Origin: Pseudomonas paraversuta
GTDB taxonomy: Bacteria; Pseudomonadota; Gammaproteobacteria; Pseudomonadales; Pseudomonadaceae
Direction: 5' to 3'
Assembly (NCBI RefSeq): GCF_904063065.1
Contig: NZ_CAJFCL010000004.1
Location: forward strand, 248,001 to 312,000
DNA: 64,000 nt
The translations under genes were made by a program, and so were the position numbers. A model generated the notes under the pieces. It ran no database searches. It saw nothing but the letters and a program-made list of their open reading frames with translations, and was not told the DNA's origin. Shown here piece by piece: positions 29,932 to 40,207 of the stretch. How positions within the stretch are numbered: position 1 is the stretch's first letter; each line of letters opens with the position of its first letter.

Positions 29932-31503
29932 TCAGCGAGCTGCTGCCAGTTCTTGTTGGACGCTGGCGACAGTGCGAGGCCAAGGTTTACCAGCCTGAAT
30001 CTTCGCTGGCAAGTTCTTGATTGCCGCAGTTGCTGCGGCATGGTTCGGGAAATTGCCGTAGGTGACGACAAACAGGGGCTTGCCGTTGAGCGATTTCTTG
30101 AAGTAGCGGGCTTGGCCACCTATTTCTTTGACGACGTTTTGTGCAGAGGCTTCGGAGCTGGTGCCGACAATCTGCACTACGTAGTTAGTTGCTGGCTGGC
30201 TGGAATACCAGCTACCGCCCGGTGCCGCCTTGGCCAGTGTGACCGGCTTCTCGGCCGGTTTCACCACAGGCTTTGGAGCCGGGGCCGGAGCAGGTTTGGC
30301 AACCGGAGCAGGTGCAGGTTTGGCTGCTGCCACGGCCGGTGCCGGCGCAGGACGCGGTGCTGCCACTGGTGCCGGGCCCGATGCCACGCCTGGAGGCGGC
30401 GCAGTGGTGGTTACGGTTGGCGGCTGGGCCACGCCACCGTCGACTGCAGGTACGCCGCCGTCATCGCCTTCAGCAATGCCGCCAGCGGCTTCAGCCAGAG
30501 GCCCGCGCATGACCGGCTGCGATTGACCCACCAGCGGCAATGGCATTGGCTGCGAAGAACCGGCGAAATCTATCGACGGATTGGCGCCGCCATTCGGCGT
30601 GGCCTGGCCCAATTGTGTCTGCTCAGCAGCGGGTGCGGTTGGTGCTTTGCTGCGACCCGGAATCAGAATGGCAGCGGCTACTGCCACCACCACTACGGCA
30701 CCAATGGCCAATACGTGTTTCTTAGGCATGTTGAACCCCATACTTGGACGTTTGACCGCAGAACGGCTAGCAATCATGGCTTCGATCATTGCATCGCGGG
30801 CGACCTGATTGATGATGCCAGGCCAGCCTTCGGAGCTCTCGTGTATATCTGAGATCTGTTGTGCGCTAAAGAGTTCGATTCCACGCCCGGCACCTTCAAG
30901 GCGTTGCGCCAGGTACTCGCGGGTTTCTTCCTCGGTATAGGGCTGCAGCTCGATCACATGGAAGCGCTCTTCATCAGCGCTCAACTGCTCAAGCCCGTCA
31001 ATCATTGACGGCTCGCCAAACAGGAAGACATGCGGCCGGCCTTCCGGCGCACCCGCCGCCAGGGCCAGCAGGGCCTCAAGAGCAGACTCGTCGAGCTGCT
31101 CGGCGTCGTCGACCAGCAGGTAGACTTCCTGCCCGGTCAGCGCCAGCTGTACCACTTGCGCCAGAATCGCGCCCACATCGGCCCGGGCAGCGTTCAGGGT
31201 CTGCGCCACCTGGCGCAAGATGCCAGCAGCGTCACCGGCACCCCGTGCCGACACCACCACGCTCTGTACTGACTGCTTGTTGGTGCTGGCGACCAGTGCC
31301 TGACGCAGCAAGGTCTTGCCGCTGCCCTCAGGCCCGGTCACCACCAACAGCAACTGGCTGTAGCGGGCAAGGTGGTGCAATTGCCCCAGCACCGGCTTGC
31401 GCTGGGCAGGGAAAAACTTGAACCCCGGCACCCGTGGTGCAAAGGGGTCATGGTTCAGCTGGAAGTGACCGAGGAACGCCTCGTCGGCATGCAAACTAGT
31501 CAT
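29932..31503 (-). CDS. damX: DamX-type cell division protein: AAA ATPase plus SPOR domain
   Basis: A 523-residue protein (start ATG 31503). N-terminal ExeA/AAA-type ATPase: FQLNHDPFAPRVPGFKFFPAQ, Walker A GPEGSGKT, Walker B VYLLVDDAEQL. A single TM helix (HVLAIGAVVVVAVAAAILIP, near residue 275) and a long Pro/Ala/Lys linker lead to a C-terminal SPOR domain (NYVVQIVGTSSEASAQNVV...FVVTYGNFPN) that binds denuded septal peptidoglycan. The ATPase domain distinguishes it from E. coli DamX, which lacks one. It is encoded after aroB, the conserved Pseudomonas order. Confidence 0.88.
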   Translation of the reverse strand: MTSLHADEAFLGHFQLNHDPFAPRVPGFKFFPAQRKPVLGQLHHLARYSQLLLVVTGPEGSGKTLLRQALVASTNKQSVQSVVVSARGAGDAAGILRQVAQTLNAARADVGAILAQVVQLALTGQEVYLLVDDAEQLDESALEALLALAAGAPEGRPHVFLFGEPSMIDGLEQLSADEERFHVIELQPYTEEETREYLAQRLEGAGRGIELFSAQQISDIHESSEGWPGIINQVARDAMIEAMIASRSAVKRPSMGFNMPKKHVLAIGAVVVVAVAAAILIPGRSKAPTAPAAEQTQLGQATPNGGANPSIDFAGSSQPMPLPLVGQSQPVMRGPLAEAAGGIAEGDDGGVPAVDGGVAQPPTVTTTAPPPGVASGPAPVAAPRPAPAPAVAAAKPAPAPVAKPAPAPAPKPVVKPAEKPVTLAKAAPGGSWYSSQPATNYVVQIVGTSSEASAQNVVKEIGGQARYFKKSLNGKPLFVVTYGNFPNHAAATAAIKNLPAKIQAGKPWPRTVASVQQELAAAR

Positions 31504-31513
31504 CAGGATCTTA

Positions 31514-32614
31514 TTAACCTTTAAGCTGAGCCAGTGCGCGGTAATCCGCACCCAGCGTGGCTTGTAGAACCTCTTGTGGATAATCGTCAGTCACTGTGGC
31601 TTCGCCAAGACGGCGCAACAGCACCAGTCGCATACGACCGTCGATCACTTTTTTATCAACTGCCATGTGTTGCATGAAGTCGGCTTCGCTCATGTCGGCA
31701 GGCGGCACAACCGGCAAACCTGCACGCTGGAACAAACGGATACCGCGATCACGCTCGGCCTGGTCGATCCAGCCTAGACGGAAAGACATTTCCAGCGCCA
31801 TCACCGTACCTGTCGCAACCGCCTCGCCATGCAGCCACACGCCATAGCCCATATGGGTTTCGATGGCGTGGCCAAAGGTGTGTCCAAGATTGAGGGTGGC
31901 ACGCACACCCGACTCGCGTTCATCGGCGCCGACCACTTCGGCCTTGGCCGAGCACGAACGCTGAATGGCGGCAGTCAGGGCAACCTGATCGAGGCCACGC
32001 AGGGCGTCCATGTTGTCTTCCAGCCAGGTCAGGAAAGGCTCGTCGCAAATCAACCCGTACTTGATGACTTCCGCCAGCCCTGCGGACAATTCGCGGGGCG
32101 CAAGGGTATTGAGGGTTTGCGTATCGATCAGCACCAGATTGGGCTGATAGAAGGCACCGACCATGTTCTTGCCCAGCGGATGGTTGATCCCGGTTTTGCC
32201 GCCCACCGACGAATCAACCTGCGAGAGCAAGGTGGTTGGCACCTGGATAAAGTCGACACCGCGCTGATAGCAAGCGGCGGCAAACCCGGCCATGTCACCA
32301 ATCACGCCACCACCAAGGGCAATCACCGTGGTGCGCCGGTCATGGCGGGCTGTGAGCAGGCCATCGAAAATCAGCTGCAGGGTTTCCCAGTTTTTGAACG
32401 ATTCGCCATCGGGCAGGATGATCGGCAGCACCGAATACCCCGCCAGGCTGCGGGTCAGGCGCTCAAGATAGAGGGGAGCCACGGTGGTGTTGGTCACAAT
32501 CGCCACCTGGCGACCGGCGATGTGCGGAGCCAGCAGCAGCGGCTGATCCAACAAACCTTCGCCAATGTGAATCGGGTAGCTACGCTCGCCTAGATCAACC
32601 TTCAGTGTTTGCAT
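31514..32614 (-). CDS. aroB: 3-dehydroquinate synthase
   Basis: A 366-residue protein from ATG 32614 with GGGGA upstream. NAD- and metal-binding motifs are visible: [33 protein letters not shown] and [11 protein letters not shown]. It converts DAHP to 3-dehydroquinate in the shikimate pathway. It is 10 nt from damX. Unusually it is separated from aroK by 341 bp containing REP-like sequence. Confidence 0.97.
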   Translation of the reverse strand: MQTLKVDLGERSYPIHIGEGLLDQPLLLAPHIAGRQVAIVTNTTVAPLYLERLTRSLAGYSVLPIILPDGESFKNWETLQLIFDGLLTARHDRRTTVIALGGGVIGDMAGFAAACYQRGVDFIQVPTTLLSQVDSSVGGKTGINHPLGKNMVGAFYQPNLVLIDTQTLNTLAPRELSAGLAEVIKYGLICDEPFLTWLEDNMDALRGLDQVALTAAIQRSCSAKAEVVGADERESGVRATLNLGHTFGHAIETHMGYGVWLHGEAVATGTVMALEMSFRLGWIDQAERDRGIRLFQRAGLPVVPPADMSEADFMQHMAVDKKVIDGRMRLVLLRRLGEATVTDDYPQEVLQATLGADYRALAQLKG

Positions 32615-32955
32615 GAATCCCCGCATTGAAAAAGGACAGCCGGCGCCCTGTCTCACAATTATCAAGTGTGGGTCGCGCCGGGAAGTGACACAACCCTATA
32701 GCCTTTGGCCATACCGCTGAAGCAAAACAAGCTTTGTCGGAGCGGGCCTGGCGGCGGCTGCATGAACCTGGTCAAACCTTGTGACCGCGGCACCTGCATC
32801 GCTGGCAAGCCAGTTCCCTCAATACCTTTGACTGCCTGACAGCACGCCATGGCCGGCGCCGAGGATAGCGCATTTCGCAACGCACTTTAATGGCCCGGAC
32901 ATGGATACACCGTCAAGGGTGCGATGGTTTTTTGTAACCGCTGTCGAAGCAGCGA
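32615..32955. other. Long aroK-aroB gap with REP-like remnant
   Basis: 341 bases with no gene I can support, between two genes that are nearly adjacent in P. aeruginosa. A REP-like unit (GCATCGCTGGCAAGCCAG, near 32798-32815) is recognisable. The rest shows no conserved structure by eye; it may contain an extra promoter for aroB. Confidence 0.6.
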
Positions 32956-33474
32956 CTACCGTGGGGCAAGTTGAGCCAGACGTTCGAGAATATTCAGAAC
33001 CACCATCCGCGGCGGTCGCTCATCGGTTTCGACCACCAGATCGGCGATTTCCCGATAGAGCGGGTCGCGAACAGCCAGCAGGTCCCGCAGAATTTTCTCC
33101 GGGTTGGCATTGCGCAGCAGAGGTCGGTTGCGGTCACGCGCGGTACGTGCAACCTGCTGCTCGATGGAGGCATGCAAGTACACCACCCGCCCGCCATTAC
33201 GCAGCGCAAGCCGGTTTTCCGGGCGCATGACCGCGCCACCACCGGTTGCCAGTACCACGCCATCGGCTTCGCAAAGCTCGGCAATCATCGCCGCTTCACG
33301 ATCACGAAAGCCCGGTTCGCCTTCTTTATCGAAGATCCACGGGATATTGGCACCGGTGCGCAATTCAATTTCCTTGTCGGAATCTTTGAACGGCAGGTGC
33401 AGCTCTTTGGCCAGCAAACGTCCGATGGTGCTTTTTCCAGCCCCCATTGGCCCAACAAGAATCAAATTTCGCAC
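32956..33474 (-). CDS. aroK: Shikimate kinase
   Basis: A 172-residue P-loop kinase from GTG 33474, 4 nt after the pilQ stop. Walker [10 protein letters not shown], substrate-binding Asp in DSDKEIE, GFRDRE and the GGGAV Walker B region are intact, with the lid arginines in DRNRPLL. It phosphorylates shikimate. Translational coupling to pilQ is likely given the spacing and the poor ribosome-binding site. Confidence 0.95.
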   Translation of the reverse strand: MRNLILVGPMGAGKSTIGRLLAKELHLPFKDSDKEIELRTGANIPWIFDKEGEPGFRDREAAMIAELCEADGVVLATGGGAVMRPENRLALRNGGRVVYLHASIEQQVARTARDRNRPLLRNANPEKILRDLLAVRDPLYREIADLVVETDERPPRMVVLNILERLAQLAPR

Positions 33475-33478
33475 AGAA

Positions 33479-34840
33479 TCAATGACTCACAGCAATCGCC
33501 TGGTTGTTCATGATACGCGGAGTCAGGAACACCAGCAGTTCGGATTTTTTTTCCTGGACAACGTCTCTCCGGAAAAGTCGGCCAACATACGGCAGATCGC
33601 CAAAAAATGGCACTTTATCTATTACTTTGCTTTGAGTATTTGAGAACACGCCCCCAATCACAATGGTTTCTCCGTCTTTAACCAGCACCTTGGCCTTGAC
33701 CTCGTTCTTTTTGATCGGCGGCACATCGTTGACCATATTGATGTAGTCAGGCTCGTCCTTGGTCACCACGACTTCCATCAGGACGCTGTTGTCCGGGGTG
33801 ATTTGCGGCGTCACCTGGAGAGACAAGGAGGCCTCCTTGAATGACACCGAGGTTGCCCCGCTGCCGCTGGTCTGCTGATAGGGAATTTCGGAGCCCTTGA
33901 GGATTTTGGCGGTTTCCTTGTCTGAGGTAACGACCTTGGGTTGAGAGATGATTTCACCGTTACCGGTCTTTTCCATGGCGCTGAGTTCCAGATCAAGCAA
34001 CAGGTTGTTGCTGATGAAGGCGACACCCAACCCCGAGGTATTGCCCCTGACACCGAGATCGACGAAGGGTGAATTCAAGTCTGCAGCCCCGCCTGCTGCA
34101 TCAATACCTCCTGCGCTCAACCTGCCACCCTGATTGACCGCCCCGCCCCAGCGCACCCCAAGATTCCTTTCAAAGTCCACCCCGGCCTCAACAATACGGG
34201 CCTCGATCATGACCTGGCGCACCGGCACATCCAGCTGAGCCACGATGCGCCGCAACTCTTGCAGTTGCTCGCCGGTCTGCAAGGCAATGATGTGATTGGT
34301 GCGCTCATCAACCGTGAGCGAGCCTCGCCCCTGGGCGCCGGGCTGAGCAGCGGTCACTGACTGAAACAGGCTGGCAATGTCTGCCGCCCGGGCATGCTTG
34401 ATCTGCACCAGCTCCCGACGCAACGGTGCATGTTCGGCCAGTTGAGTGCGCAGATCCTGCTCATACTGCTGGCGGGCAGCCATTTCTTCGGCAGGCGCTA
34501 CCAACAGCACATTGCCCTCAAGGCGTTTGTCGAGATCCTTGCTTTTAAGCACCAGGTCCAGTGCCTGATCCCAGGGGACGTCCTGCAAATTGAGGGTCAC
34601 ACTGCCTTGCACGGCATCACTGACCACCAGATTGAACCCGGTAAAATCTGCCAGCAACTGCAGCACAGTGCGCACTTCGACGCCCTGGAAGTTAAGGGAT
34701 ATGGTTTCGCCCACATAGACCGCCCCGGGCGCTTTTGAGCCTGGGGACTCAAGAGAGCCGGCTGGCACGACCGCCAGTAACTGCTGCGAATTCAGCGCGC
34801 TGCATAGCGCCAGTACACACACCGGGAAAGTCCTTTTCAT
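33479..34840 (-). CDS. pilQ: Type IV pilus secretin PilQ, short form without AMIN domains
   Basis: A 453-residue secretin, much shorter than the ~700-residue P. aeruginosa PilQ. A signal peptide (about 1-23) leads within 25 residues to the STN/N0 domain ([33 protein letters not shown]), then an N1/KH-like domain and the C-terminal secretin domain ([15 protein letters not shown]...[15 protein letters not shown]). The peptidoglycan-binding AMIN domains are absent. The open frame begins cleanly at ATG 34840 behind pilP, so this is not an obvious truncation artefact. It forms the outer-membrane pore for pili or DNA uptake. Confidence 0.93.
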   Translation of the reverse strand: MKRTFPVCVLALCSALNSQQLLAVVPAGSLESPGSKAPGAVYVGETISLNFQGVEVRTVLQLLADFTGFNLVVSDAVQGSVTLNLQDVPWDQALDLVLKSKDLDKRLEGNVLLVAPAEEMAARQQYEQDLRTQLAEHAPLRRELVQIKHARAADIASLFQSVTAAQPGAQGRGSLTVDERTNHIIALQTGEQLQELRRIVAQLDVPVRQVMIEARIVEAGVDFERNLGVRWGGAVNQGGRLSAGGIDAAGGAADLNSPFVDLGVRGNTSGLGVAFISNNLLLDLELSAMEKTGNGEIISQPKVVTSDKETAKILKGSEIPYQQTSGSGATSVSFKEASLSLQVTPQITPDNSVLMEVVVTKDEPDYINMVNDVPPIKKNEVKAKVLVKDGETIVIGGVFSNTQSKVIDKVPFFGDLPYVGRLFRRDVVQEKKSELLVFLTPRIMNNQAIAVSH

Positions 34841-34852
34841 GGCGTAGTTCCG

Positions 34853-35383
34853 TCAAGACTGCTGTTTTAAAGGGATCGTCAGGGACCGCTCCAGCCAACC
34901 GCCCCGACCATCGGAAATAACCTCAAACACCTCAACCCGGGCGTTATTGATCGAGGCAATCTGACCGTTGTTGCGACCTAGGTAATCGCCGATTTTCAAC
35001 CGATGGACAACACCCTTGGCTCGCAACAAGGCATTGATTTGCAGAGCACTGGAAAGCGTGCCGACCATTTCGAATTGTTCAAGGTCAATGCCTTCCAGAA
35101 ACTGCCGGGGCCGGTTGCCGTCAAGTTCATCATCGCGCAGAAGACTTGCTTGCCAACTACCGGCGCCAGCTTCTCCTGCAGCCTGAAAAGGGCTGCGCAG
35201 AGCCTGGGCCGTGTAGACAAACGGCGGCCGGTCACCAGCCTGCGCAACCGTTACAACCGCATCCCCCCCACGCATCCGGACTTCCTGAAGCCAGGCCTGC
35301 AACTGCACAGGGCTTTGCCCGTTGTCGCATCCCGCCAGGGCCACCGCCCACCCCATGACCCATAACCGGGCCAGAACACTCAC
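34853..35383 (-). CDS. pilP: Type IV pilus alignment lipoprotein PilP
   Basis: A 176-residue lipoprotein, GTG start overlapping the pilO stop (GTGA). The lipobox is ALAGC (Cys at ~19), followed by the PilP fold ending in GDYLGRNNGQIASINNARVEVFEV. It links the inner-membrane PilNO complex to PilQ. Confidence 0.93.
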   Translation of the reverse strand: MSVLARLWVMGWAVALAGCDNGQSPVQLQAWLQEVRMRGGDAVVTVAQAGDRPPFVYTAQALRSPFQAAGEAGAGSWQASLLRDDELDGNRPRQFLEGIDLEQFEMVGTLSSALQINALLRAKGVVHRLKIGDYLGRNNGQIASINNARVEVFEVISDGRGGWLERSLTIPLKQQS

Positions 35384-36000
35384 GGGGCAGATTCCTGATC
35401 GTGGGTGCGGTAAGTACTGGCCAGCAGGGTCATGCGCAATTGGCCGTTACCCGCAACACTGAGCGGGGCAAGGGTAAAATCCTGCACCGTAACAATGCGC
35501 GGCAAGCCAGCAAGGCCGCTGACGAAAAGACCAAAGTCGTGATAAGCCCCGACCAGCGACAACTGCAATGGCAGCTCGCTATAAAAAGGTTGAAGAACTT
35601 CGGGCAACCACTGGATGCGTTCGATCATCAGGCCGCTGGTCAGGCCCAGTAGTGAGATCTGGTCAAGCAGCGCGGGGACTTCTGCCTTGCGGGGCAGTTG
35701 CGCCATCAAGTGTCTGAAAGAGCTTTCCAGCACCTGCACTTGCTGCAGGTGAGCATCAAACCCCGAAACATGCGCGGCCATGGACTCAAAACCGGTCTTG
35801 AGCACAGTCTCTGTCGCACGTTCCTGCTCGAGCCTGGTGAGCGCAGACTGAATCTGCAGCAGATACCCCGCCAGCAACACAAAACCCACCAACGCCAGCG
35901 CCACCAGCGATTTTCGCCGCAGTGACCAGTCACCCGACTGAGCCGGGTTCAACTCGTGCAGCTCAAGGACGCGCAGGCTCTGCAGCCAGTGCGCAGCCAT
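35380..36000 (-). CDS. pilO: Type IV pilus inner membrane protein PilO
   Basis: A 206-residue bitopic protein: short cytoplasmic part with a basic LRRKS before the TM helix (SLVALALVGFVLLAGYLLQ, ~31-49), a coiled coil (to ~80) and a periplasmic ferredoxin-like domain. It pairs with PilN in the alignment subcomplex. Its start overlaps the pilN stop by 1 nt. Confidence 0.93.
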   Translation of the reverse strand: MAAHWLQSLRVLELHELNPAQSGDWSLRRKSLVALALVGFVLLAGYLLQIQSALTRLEQERATETVLKTGFESMAAHVSGFDAHLQQVQVLESSFRHLMAQLPRKAEVPALLDQISLLGLTSGLMIERIQWLPEVLQPFYSELPLQLSLVGAYHDFGLFVSGLAGLPRIVTVQDFTLAPLSVAGNGQLRMTLLASTYRTHDQESAP

Positions 36001-36563
36001 CAGAGCACCCCACCGGCGGGCGCATGCCGGCTGCGTACGGTCATCTGAAATAACCGCTCATTGCCCCCGGTGTGCACCGGCCCCGCTTTCACATCGATCA
36101 GTACGGGGGTTTCCAGCCAGTGCGACGCATCCAGGTTGCGCATCAACTCGGCGACCAGTTTATTGGACAGGGCAACCCCCGTGATGACGATGGTGCGCTC
36201 GGTCATTTTTACGTCGGTGAAATACACCCCCACCGGCAAGCTGCGGGCCAGTTGCTCGAGGATAATCCCGCTGTCCGAGCGGTTGCCCTGGAGCGTCTCG
36301 ATCGTTTGCATGCGCTCAAGCAATTGCTCGCGGCGCACCTTCAACTGATCGATTTGCCGGGCCCGCCCATCCAGCTGCACCGTGGCGCTGCGGATCAAGT
36401 CATTGCGCGCCAGCTGCCGCTCTACGGCGCGGTCGATGAAGCGATCGATCACCAGCAGGCCACCTGCTGCTGCCACAGCCAGGGCGAGCAGTACAATCAA
36501 AAAAACCCGGCTGCGCTTTTCACGCAGCAATGCGCGCCAGGGCAGCAAGTTGATTCTCGCCAT
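36000..36563 (-). CDS. pilN: Type IV pilus inner membrane protein PilN
   Basis: A 187-residue protein beginning MARINLLPWR, the conserved PilN N-terminal motif that docks in PilM. A TM helix follows (VFLIVLLALAVAAAGGLLVI, ~20-40), then a coiled coil and a periplasmic domain. The stop of pilM and the start of pilN overlap by 1 nt. Confidence 0.95.
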   Translation of the reverse strand: MARINLLPWRALLREKRSRVFLIVLLALAVAAAGGLLVIDRFIDRAVERQLARNDLIRSATVQLDGRARQIDQLKVRREQLLERMQTIETLQGNRSDSGIILEQLARSLPVGVYFTDVKMTERTIVITGVALSNKLVAELMRNLDASHWLETPVLIDVKAGPVHTGGNERLFQMTVRSRHAPAGGVL

Positions 36564-37534
36564 TAATCAAACCCCCTCAAGGCCAGACCACAGGCAGTCA
36601 ACAACAGCGGAGCATCGCAGAACAAGGCTTCAGGCGCGAGTGCAGGATTGAGATCCATGAGCGCAAACGGGTTGGCCACCCGCGTCGGTATACCCGTTTG
36701 CGCCTCAACCCGCTGATCCAGCCCCGGGCGCGACGCCCCAGCACCCGCCAACAGGATCGAGACCACCCCAGGGCCACTGCCGGACTCGGCAAACTGCGCA
36801 AACCCGCGCTGCAGATGCTCAGCCCCAGCGGTGCTCAAGGCTTCATTGCAAAAATCGGCGGAGCCAAACGGCAGCTCTGCGCAGTGGATCACAAGGCCTT
36901 GCCGGACGATGCTTAACCCCGTCGTTGCCGCGGCGAAGTCCAGCACGGCCACTGTGCCCGTCACATCCAAGGGCTGAGTCGGACCAGGGGCCCAGACCGC
37001 TCCACGGGCCAGGGCATGGGCCTGAACATCAACCACTCGCGCCTTCAGTCCGGCACCGCTCAACAGTGCCTGGTACCAGGCCAGGGTCTCTTGCCGGCAG
37101 GCCACCAGCAATACGCTGACCTGACCCGGGCTGCTGGATACATGCTCTTGAACCTCGAAGTCCAGTGCCGCATCTTCAAGGGCATAGGGCAGATATTGCT
37201 CGGCCTCCAACCAGACATGAAGCTCCAGATCTTCCCGGCTCAGCCCCGCTTGCACCTCAAAGGTTTTACCTATGACCAGCGCGTCAGGCACCGCCACGAC
37301 AGCATCACGGGCCTCTACCCCCGCCCTGCCCAATGCCCCGAGCAGCGCTTGTGCGACACTTTTCGGATCCGCGCCGGTCTGATCATCTGCACCCGGGATC
37401 GCCAGCGGTTGAACGGCATATGCCTGCAACCTGAACCTGCCGTGCGCACGGCTCAGTTCGACGATTTTTATCCCGTGCGAACCGATGTCGATTCCCACAT
37501 ATCGCTGGCCGGACTTGTTGAATAATCCGCTCAC
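36563..37534 (-). CDS. pilM: Type IV pilus actin-like ATPase PilM
   Basis: A 323-residue FtsA/actin-like protein from GTG 37534 (SGLFNK, AGGGAA-type site upstream); an ORF extension to 37720 has no PilM similarity. Motifs: GIDIGSHGIKIVELS (phosphate 1), AVPDALVIGKTF, and a C-terminal LLAGAGASRPG. It is somewhat shorter than the 354-residue P. aeruginosa protein. First gene of the pilMNOPQ operon; divergent from ponA. Confidence 0.92.
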   Translation of the reverse strand: MSGLFNKSGQRYVGIDIGSHGIKIVELSRAHGRFRLQAYAVQPLAIPGADDQTGADPKSVAQALLGALGRAGVEARDAVVAVPDALVIGKTFEVQAGLSREDLELHVWLEAEQYLPYALEDAALDFEVQEHVSSSPGQVSVLLVACRQETLAWYQALLSGAGLKARVVDVQAHALARGAVWAPGPTQPLDVTGTVAVLDFAAATTGLSIVRQGLVIHCAELPFGSADFCNEALSTAGAEHLQRGFAQFAESGSGPGVVSILLAGAGASRPGLDQRVEAQTGIPTRVANPFALMDLNPALAPEALFCDAPLLLTACGLALRGFD

Positions 37535-37616
37535 TGATGTTTTCCCTAATGCAATCCGTGACTTACGGAGGGGTAAAAAATGAGATCCGCTCAAAACCCG
37601 TTCTGACATGTGGCCC

Positions 37617-37647
37617 ATGACGCCCATGAGCGAAAAATGCTTATAAT
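37617..37647 (+). promoter_or_regulatory. Candidate promoter of ponA
   Basis: A perfect TATAAT at 37642-37647, with ATGACG at 37617-37622 and a 19-nt spacer, about 92 nt before the ponA start in the pilM/ponA divergent gap. The -35 is weak. Confidence 0.45.
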
Positions 37648-37738
37648 GCCGGGCGTTTTTTTCCGTATCGTCGACCCGGCGCACTTGCGCATTACCCTGA
37701 CGTGCAAACCCATTTCTCAATCTGGAAATCCAAAAGCC

Positions 37739-40165
37739 TTGATTCGTCTGCTGAAGTTTTTCGGGTGGTCTTTCGTTGCTGTGTTCTGCGGGCTCCTGCT
37801 CGTGCTGAGCGGCGCGTTTCTCTATCTTAGTCCTGGCTTGCCGTCCGTAGAGTCGTTGAGAAGCATCCAGTTGCAGATTCCTTTGCGGGTCTTCACCAGC
37901 GACGGCAAATTAATCGCAGAGTTCGGCGAAATGCGCCGCTCCCCGATCAAGTTCGCCGACATTCCACCCAATTTCATCAATGCCTTGTTGTCTGCAGAAG
38001 ATGACAATTTCGCCAATCATTACGGGGTTGATCCCAGCAGCCTGATGCGTGCCGCCACCCAGTTGGTAAAAAGCGGACACATTCAATCGGGTGGCAGCAC
38101 CATCACGATGCAGGTGGCGAAGAACTATTTCCTCTCCAGCGAGCGCAGCTTTTCGCGCAAAACCAATGAAATCCTGTTGGCTCTGGAGATCGAGCGCGAA
38201 CTGACCAAGGACGAAATCCTTGAGCTGTACGTGAACAAAATCTACCTGGGCAACCGCGCTTACGGCATCGAGGCCGCGGCGCAGGTGTACTACGGCAAAT
38301 CGATCCGCGACCTGAGCCTGGCGCAGATGGCCATGATTGCCGGTCTGCCCAAAGCCCCTTCGCGCTTTAACCCGCTGGCCAACCCGGTGCGCAGTAAAGA
38401 GCGACGCGACTGGATTCTGGGCCGCATGTACAAGCTCGGGAAAATCGACCAGGCCAGCTACGAAGCCGCAATTGCCGAGCCGGTCAACGCCAGCTACCAC
38501 GTACCCACTCCGGAAGTCAGCGCACCGTATATCGCCGAGATGGCCCGCGCCGAAATGGTCGGGCGCTATGGCAGCGCTGCCTACACCGAGGGCTACCGCG
38601 TCACCACCACCGTGCCGAGCAATCTTCAGGAACTGGCCAACACCGCCGTACATGAAGGCCTGATCGCCTATGACCAGCGCCACGGCTATCGCGGTCCGGA
38701 ATCCCGCTTGCCGGGCAAAACCCCGGCGGCCTGGGCTCAAGAGCTGGCCAAGCAACGCCCGTTCAGCGGTCTGGAGCCGGCCATCGTGACCCAGGTCGAC
38801 AAAAACGGCCTGCAAGTTCTGACCCGCACCGGAGAAGGCCACGTGGCCTGGGACAGCATGAAATGGGCGCGCAAGTTCCTCAATACCAACAGCATGGGCC
38901 CCATGCCCAAGCAGCCTTCCGATGTGGCGCAAGTCGGCGACCTGATTCGCGTACAGCCACAAGCCGATGGCAGCCTCAAGTTCAGCCAGGTGCCAAACGT
39001 ACAAGGCGCTCTGGTTTCCCTTGATCCGGACAACGGCGCCATTCGTGCCCTGGTCGGTGGTTTTGCGTTCGAGCAGAGCAACTACAACCGCGCGATGCAG
39101 GCCAAGCGCCAACCGGGTTCAAGCTTCAAACCTTTCATCTATAGCGCCGCGCTGGATAACGGCTACACCGCCGCCACCCTGGTCAACGACGCGCCGATCG
39201 TGTTTGTCGACGAGTACCTGGACAAAGTCTGGCGCCCGAAGAACGACACCAATACCTTCCTCGGCCCGATCCGTGTGCGTGAGGCGCTGTACAAGTCGCG
39301 CAACCTGGTCTCGATCCGCTTGCTGCAAAGCCTGGGCATCGACCGCACCATCGACTACATCAGCAAGTTCGGCTTCAACAAACAGGACCTGCCGCGCAAC
39401 CTGTCGCTGGCCCTGGGCACGGCAACCCTGACCCCGATGGAGATTGCCACCGGCTGGAGCACCTTCGCCAACGGCGGTTACAAGATCACGCCGTACCTGA
39501 TCGACAAGATCGAAAGCCGCAACAGCGAAACCCTGTTCGTGGCCAACCCGCCAAGCGTGCCGAAAGACGCCAGCAAAGATGTGCCGAAAGAAGCCGCAGC
39601 GCTGACCATCGACACCATCAACGCCGCACCGGGCTTGCCGACGACTGAAACCCAGGCGGTCGCCGAGCGCATCGTTGACGGGCGTACCACTTACATCCTC
39701 ACCAGCATGTTGCAGGACGTGATCAAGCTCGGCACCGGGCGCCGCGCCCTGGCGCTGGGCCGTACCGATCTGTCGGGCAAAACCGGTACTACCAACGAAT
39801 CCAAGGATGCGTGGTTCTCCGGGTACAACGCCGATTACGTGACGACCGTGTGGACCGGTTTCGACCAGCCGGAAAGCCTCGGACGTCGCGAGTACGGTGG
39901 CACCGTCGCCCTGCCGATCTGGATCACCTACATGGGCGGCGCACTCAAAGGCAAGCCTGCTCACAGCCAGGCCGAACCCGAAGGCATCCTCAGCCTGCGC
40001 ATAGACCCGGCAAGCGGCCGTATCGCTTCCCCCGGCACCCCTGGCGCCTACTTTGAGCTGTTCAAGAGCGAAGACACACCACCTACCAACAGCGAACTGG
40101 GCAATGGCGTAGCGCCAGGCAGTCCGCTGCCGGCAGATGATGGCGCGCCGATCGATCTCTTCTAA
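37739..40165 (+). CDS. ponA: Penicillin-binding protein 1A (bifunctional transglycosylase/transpeptidase)
   Basis: An 808-residue class A PBP. Start TTG 37739 gives MIRLLKFFGWSF, the usual Pseudomonas N-terminus; the longer ORF includes promoter sequence. TM helix ~9-30; GT51 domain with catalytic Glu87 in SAEDDNF and GGSTITMQVAKN; an OB-like insert; transpeptidase with SXXK at Ser461 (SSFKPF), SRN in YKSRNLVS, and KTGTT. It polymerises and crosslinks peptidoglycan at the inner membrane. Confidence 0.95.
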   Translation: MIRLLKFFGWSFVAVFCGLLLVLSGAFLYLSPGLPSVESLRSIQLQIPLRVFTSDGKLIAEFGEMRRSPIKFADIPPNFINALLSAEDDNFANHYGVDPSSLMRAATQLVKSGHIQSGGSTITMQVAKNYFLSSERSFSRKTNEILLALEIERELTKDEILELYVNKIYLGNRAYGIEAAAQVYYGKSIRDLSLAQMAMIAGLPKAPSRFNPLANPVRSKERRDWILGRMYKLGKIDQASYEAAIAEPVNASYHVPTPEVSAPYIAEMARAEMVGRYGSAAYTEGYRVTTTVPSNLQELANTAVHEGLIAYDQRHGYRGPESRLPGKTPAAWAQELAKQRPFSGLEPAIVTQVDKNGLQVLTRTGEGHVAWDSMKWARKFLNTNSMGPMPKQPSDVAQVGDLIRVQPQADGSLKFSQVPNVQGALVSLDPDNGAIRALVGGFAFEQSNYNRAMQAKRQPGSSFKPFIYSAALDNGYTAATLVNDAPIVFVDEYLDKVWRPKNDTNTFLGPIRVREALYKSRNLVSIRLLQSLGIDRTIDYISKFGFNKQDLPRNLSLALGTATLTPMEIATGWSTFANGGYKITPYLIDKIESRNSETLFVANPPSVPKDASKDVPKEAAALTIDTINAAPGLPTTETQAVAERIVDGRTTYILTSMLQDVIKLGTGRRALALGRTDLSGKTGTTNESKDAWFSGYNADYVTTVWTGFDQPESLGRREYGGTVALPIWITYMGGALKGKPAHSQAEPEGILSLRIDPASGRIASPGTPGAYFELFKSEDTPPTNSELGNGVAPGSPLPADDGAPIDLF

Positions 40166-40176
40166 CGAGATCGCCA

Positions 40177-40207
40177 GCCGCAAGCGCCCCGTACAGGCGC
40201 TTGCGGC
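40177..40207 (+). terminator. Stem-loop after ponA
   Basis: 12-bp perfect stem GCCGCAAGCGCC / GGCGCTTGCGGC with 7-nt loop, 11 nt after the ponA stop. No T-tract follows. Confidence 0.55.

Noticed and set aside
33479..34840. PilQ as a frameshifted or truncated pseudogene
   Set aside because: Start, signal peptide, STN and secretin domains are continuous and pilP follows at normal spacing, so it looks like an intact short form.
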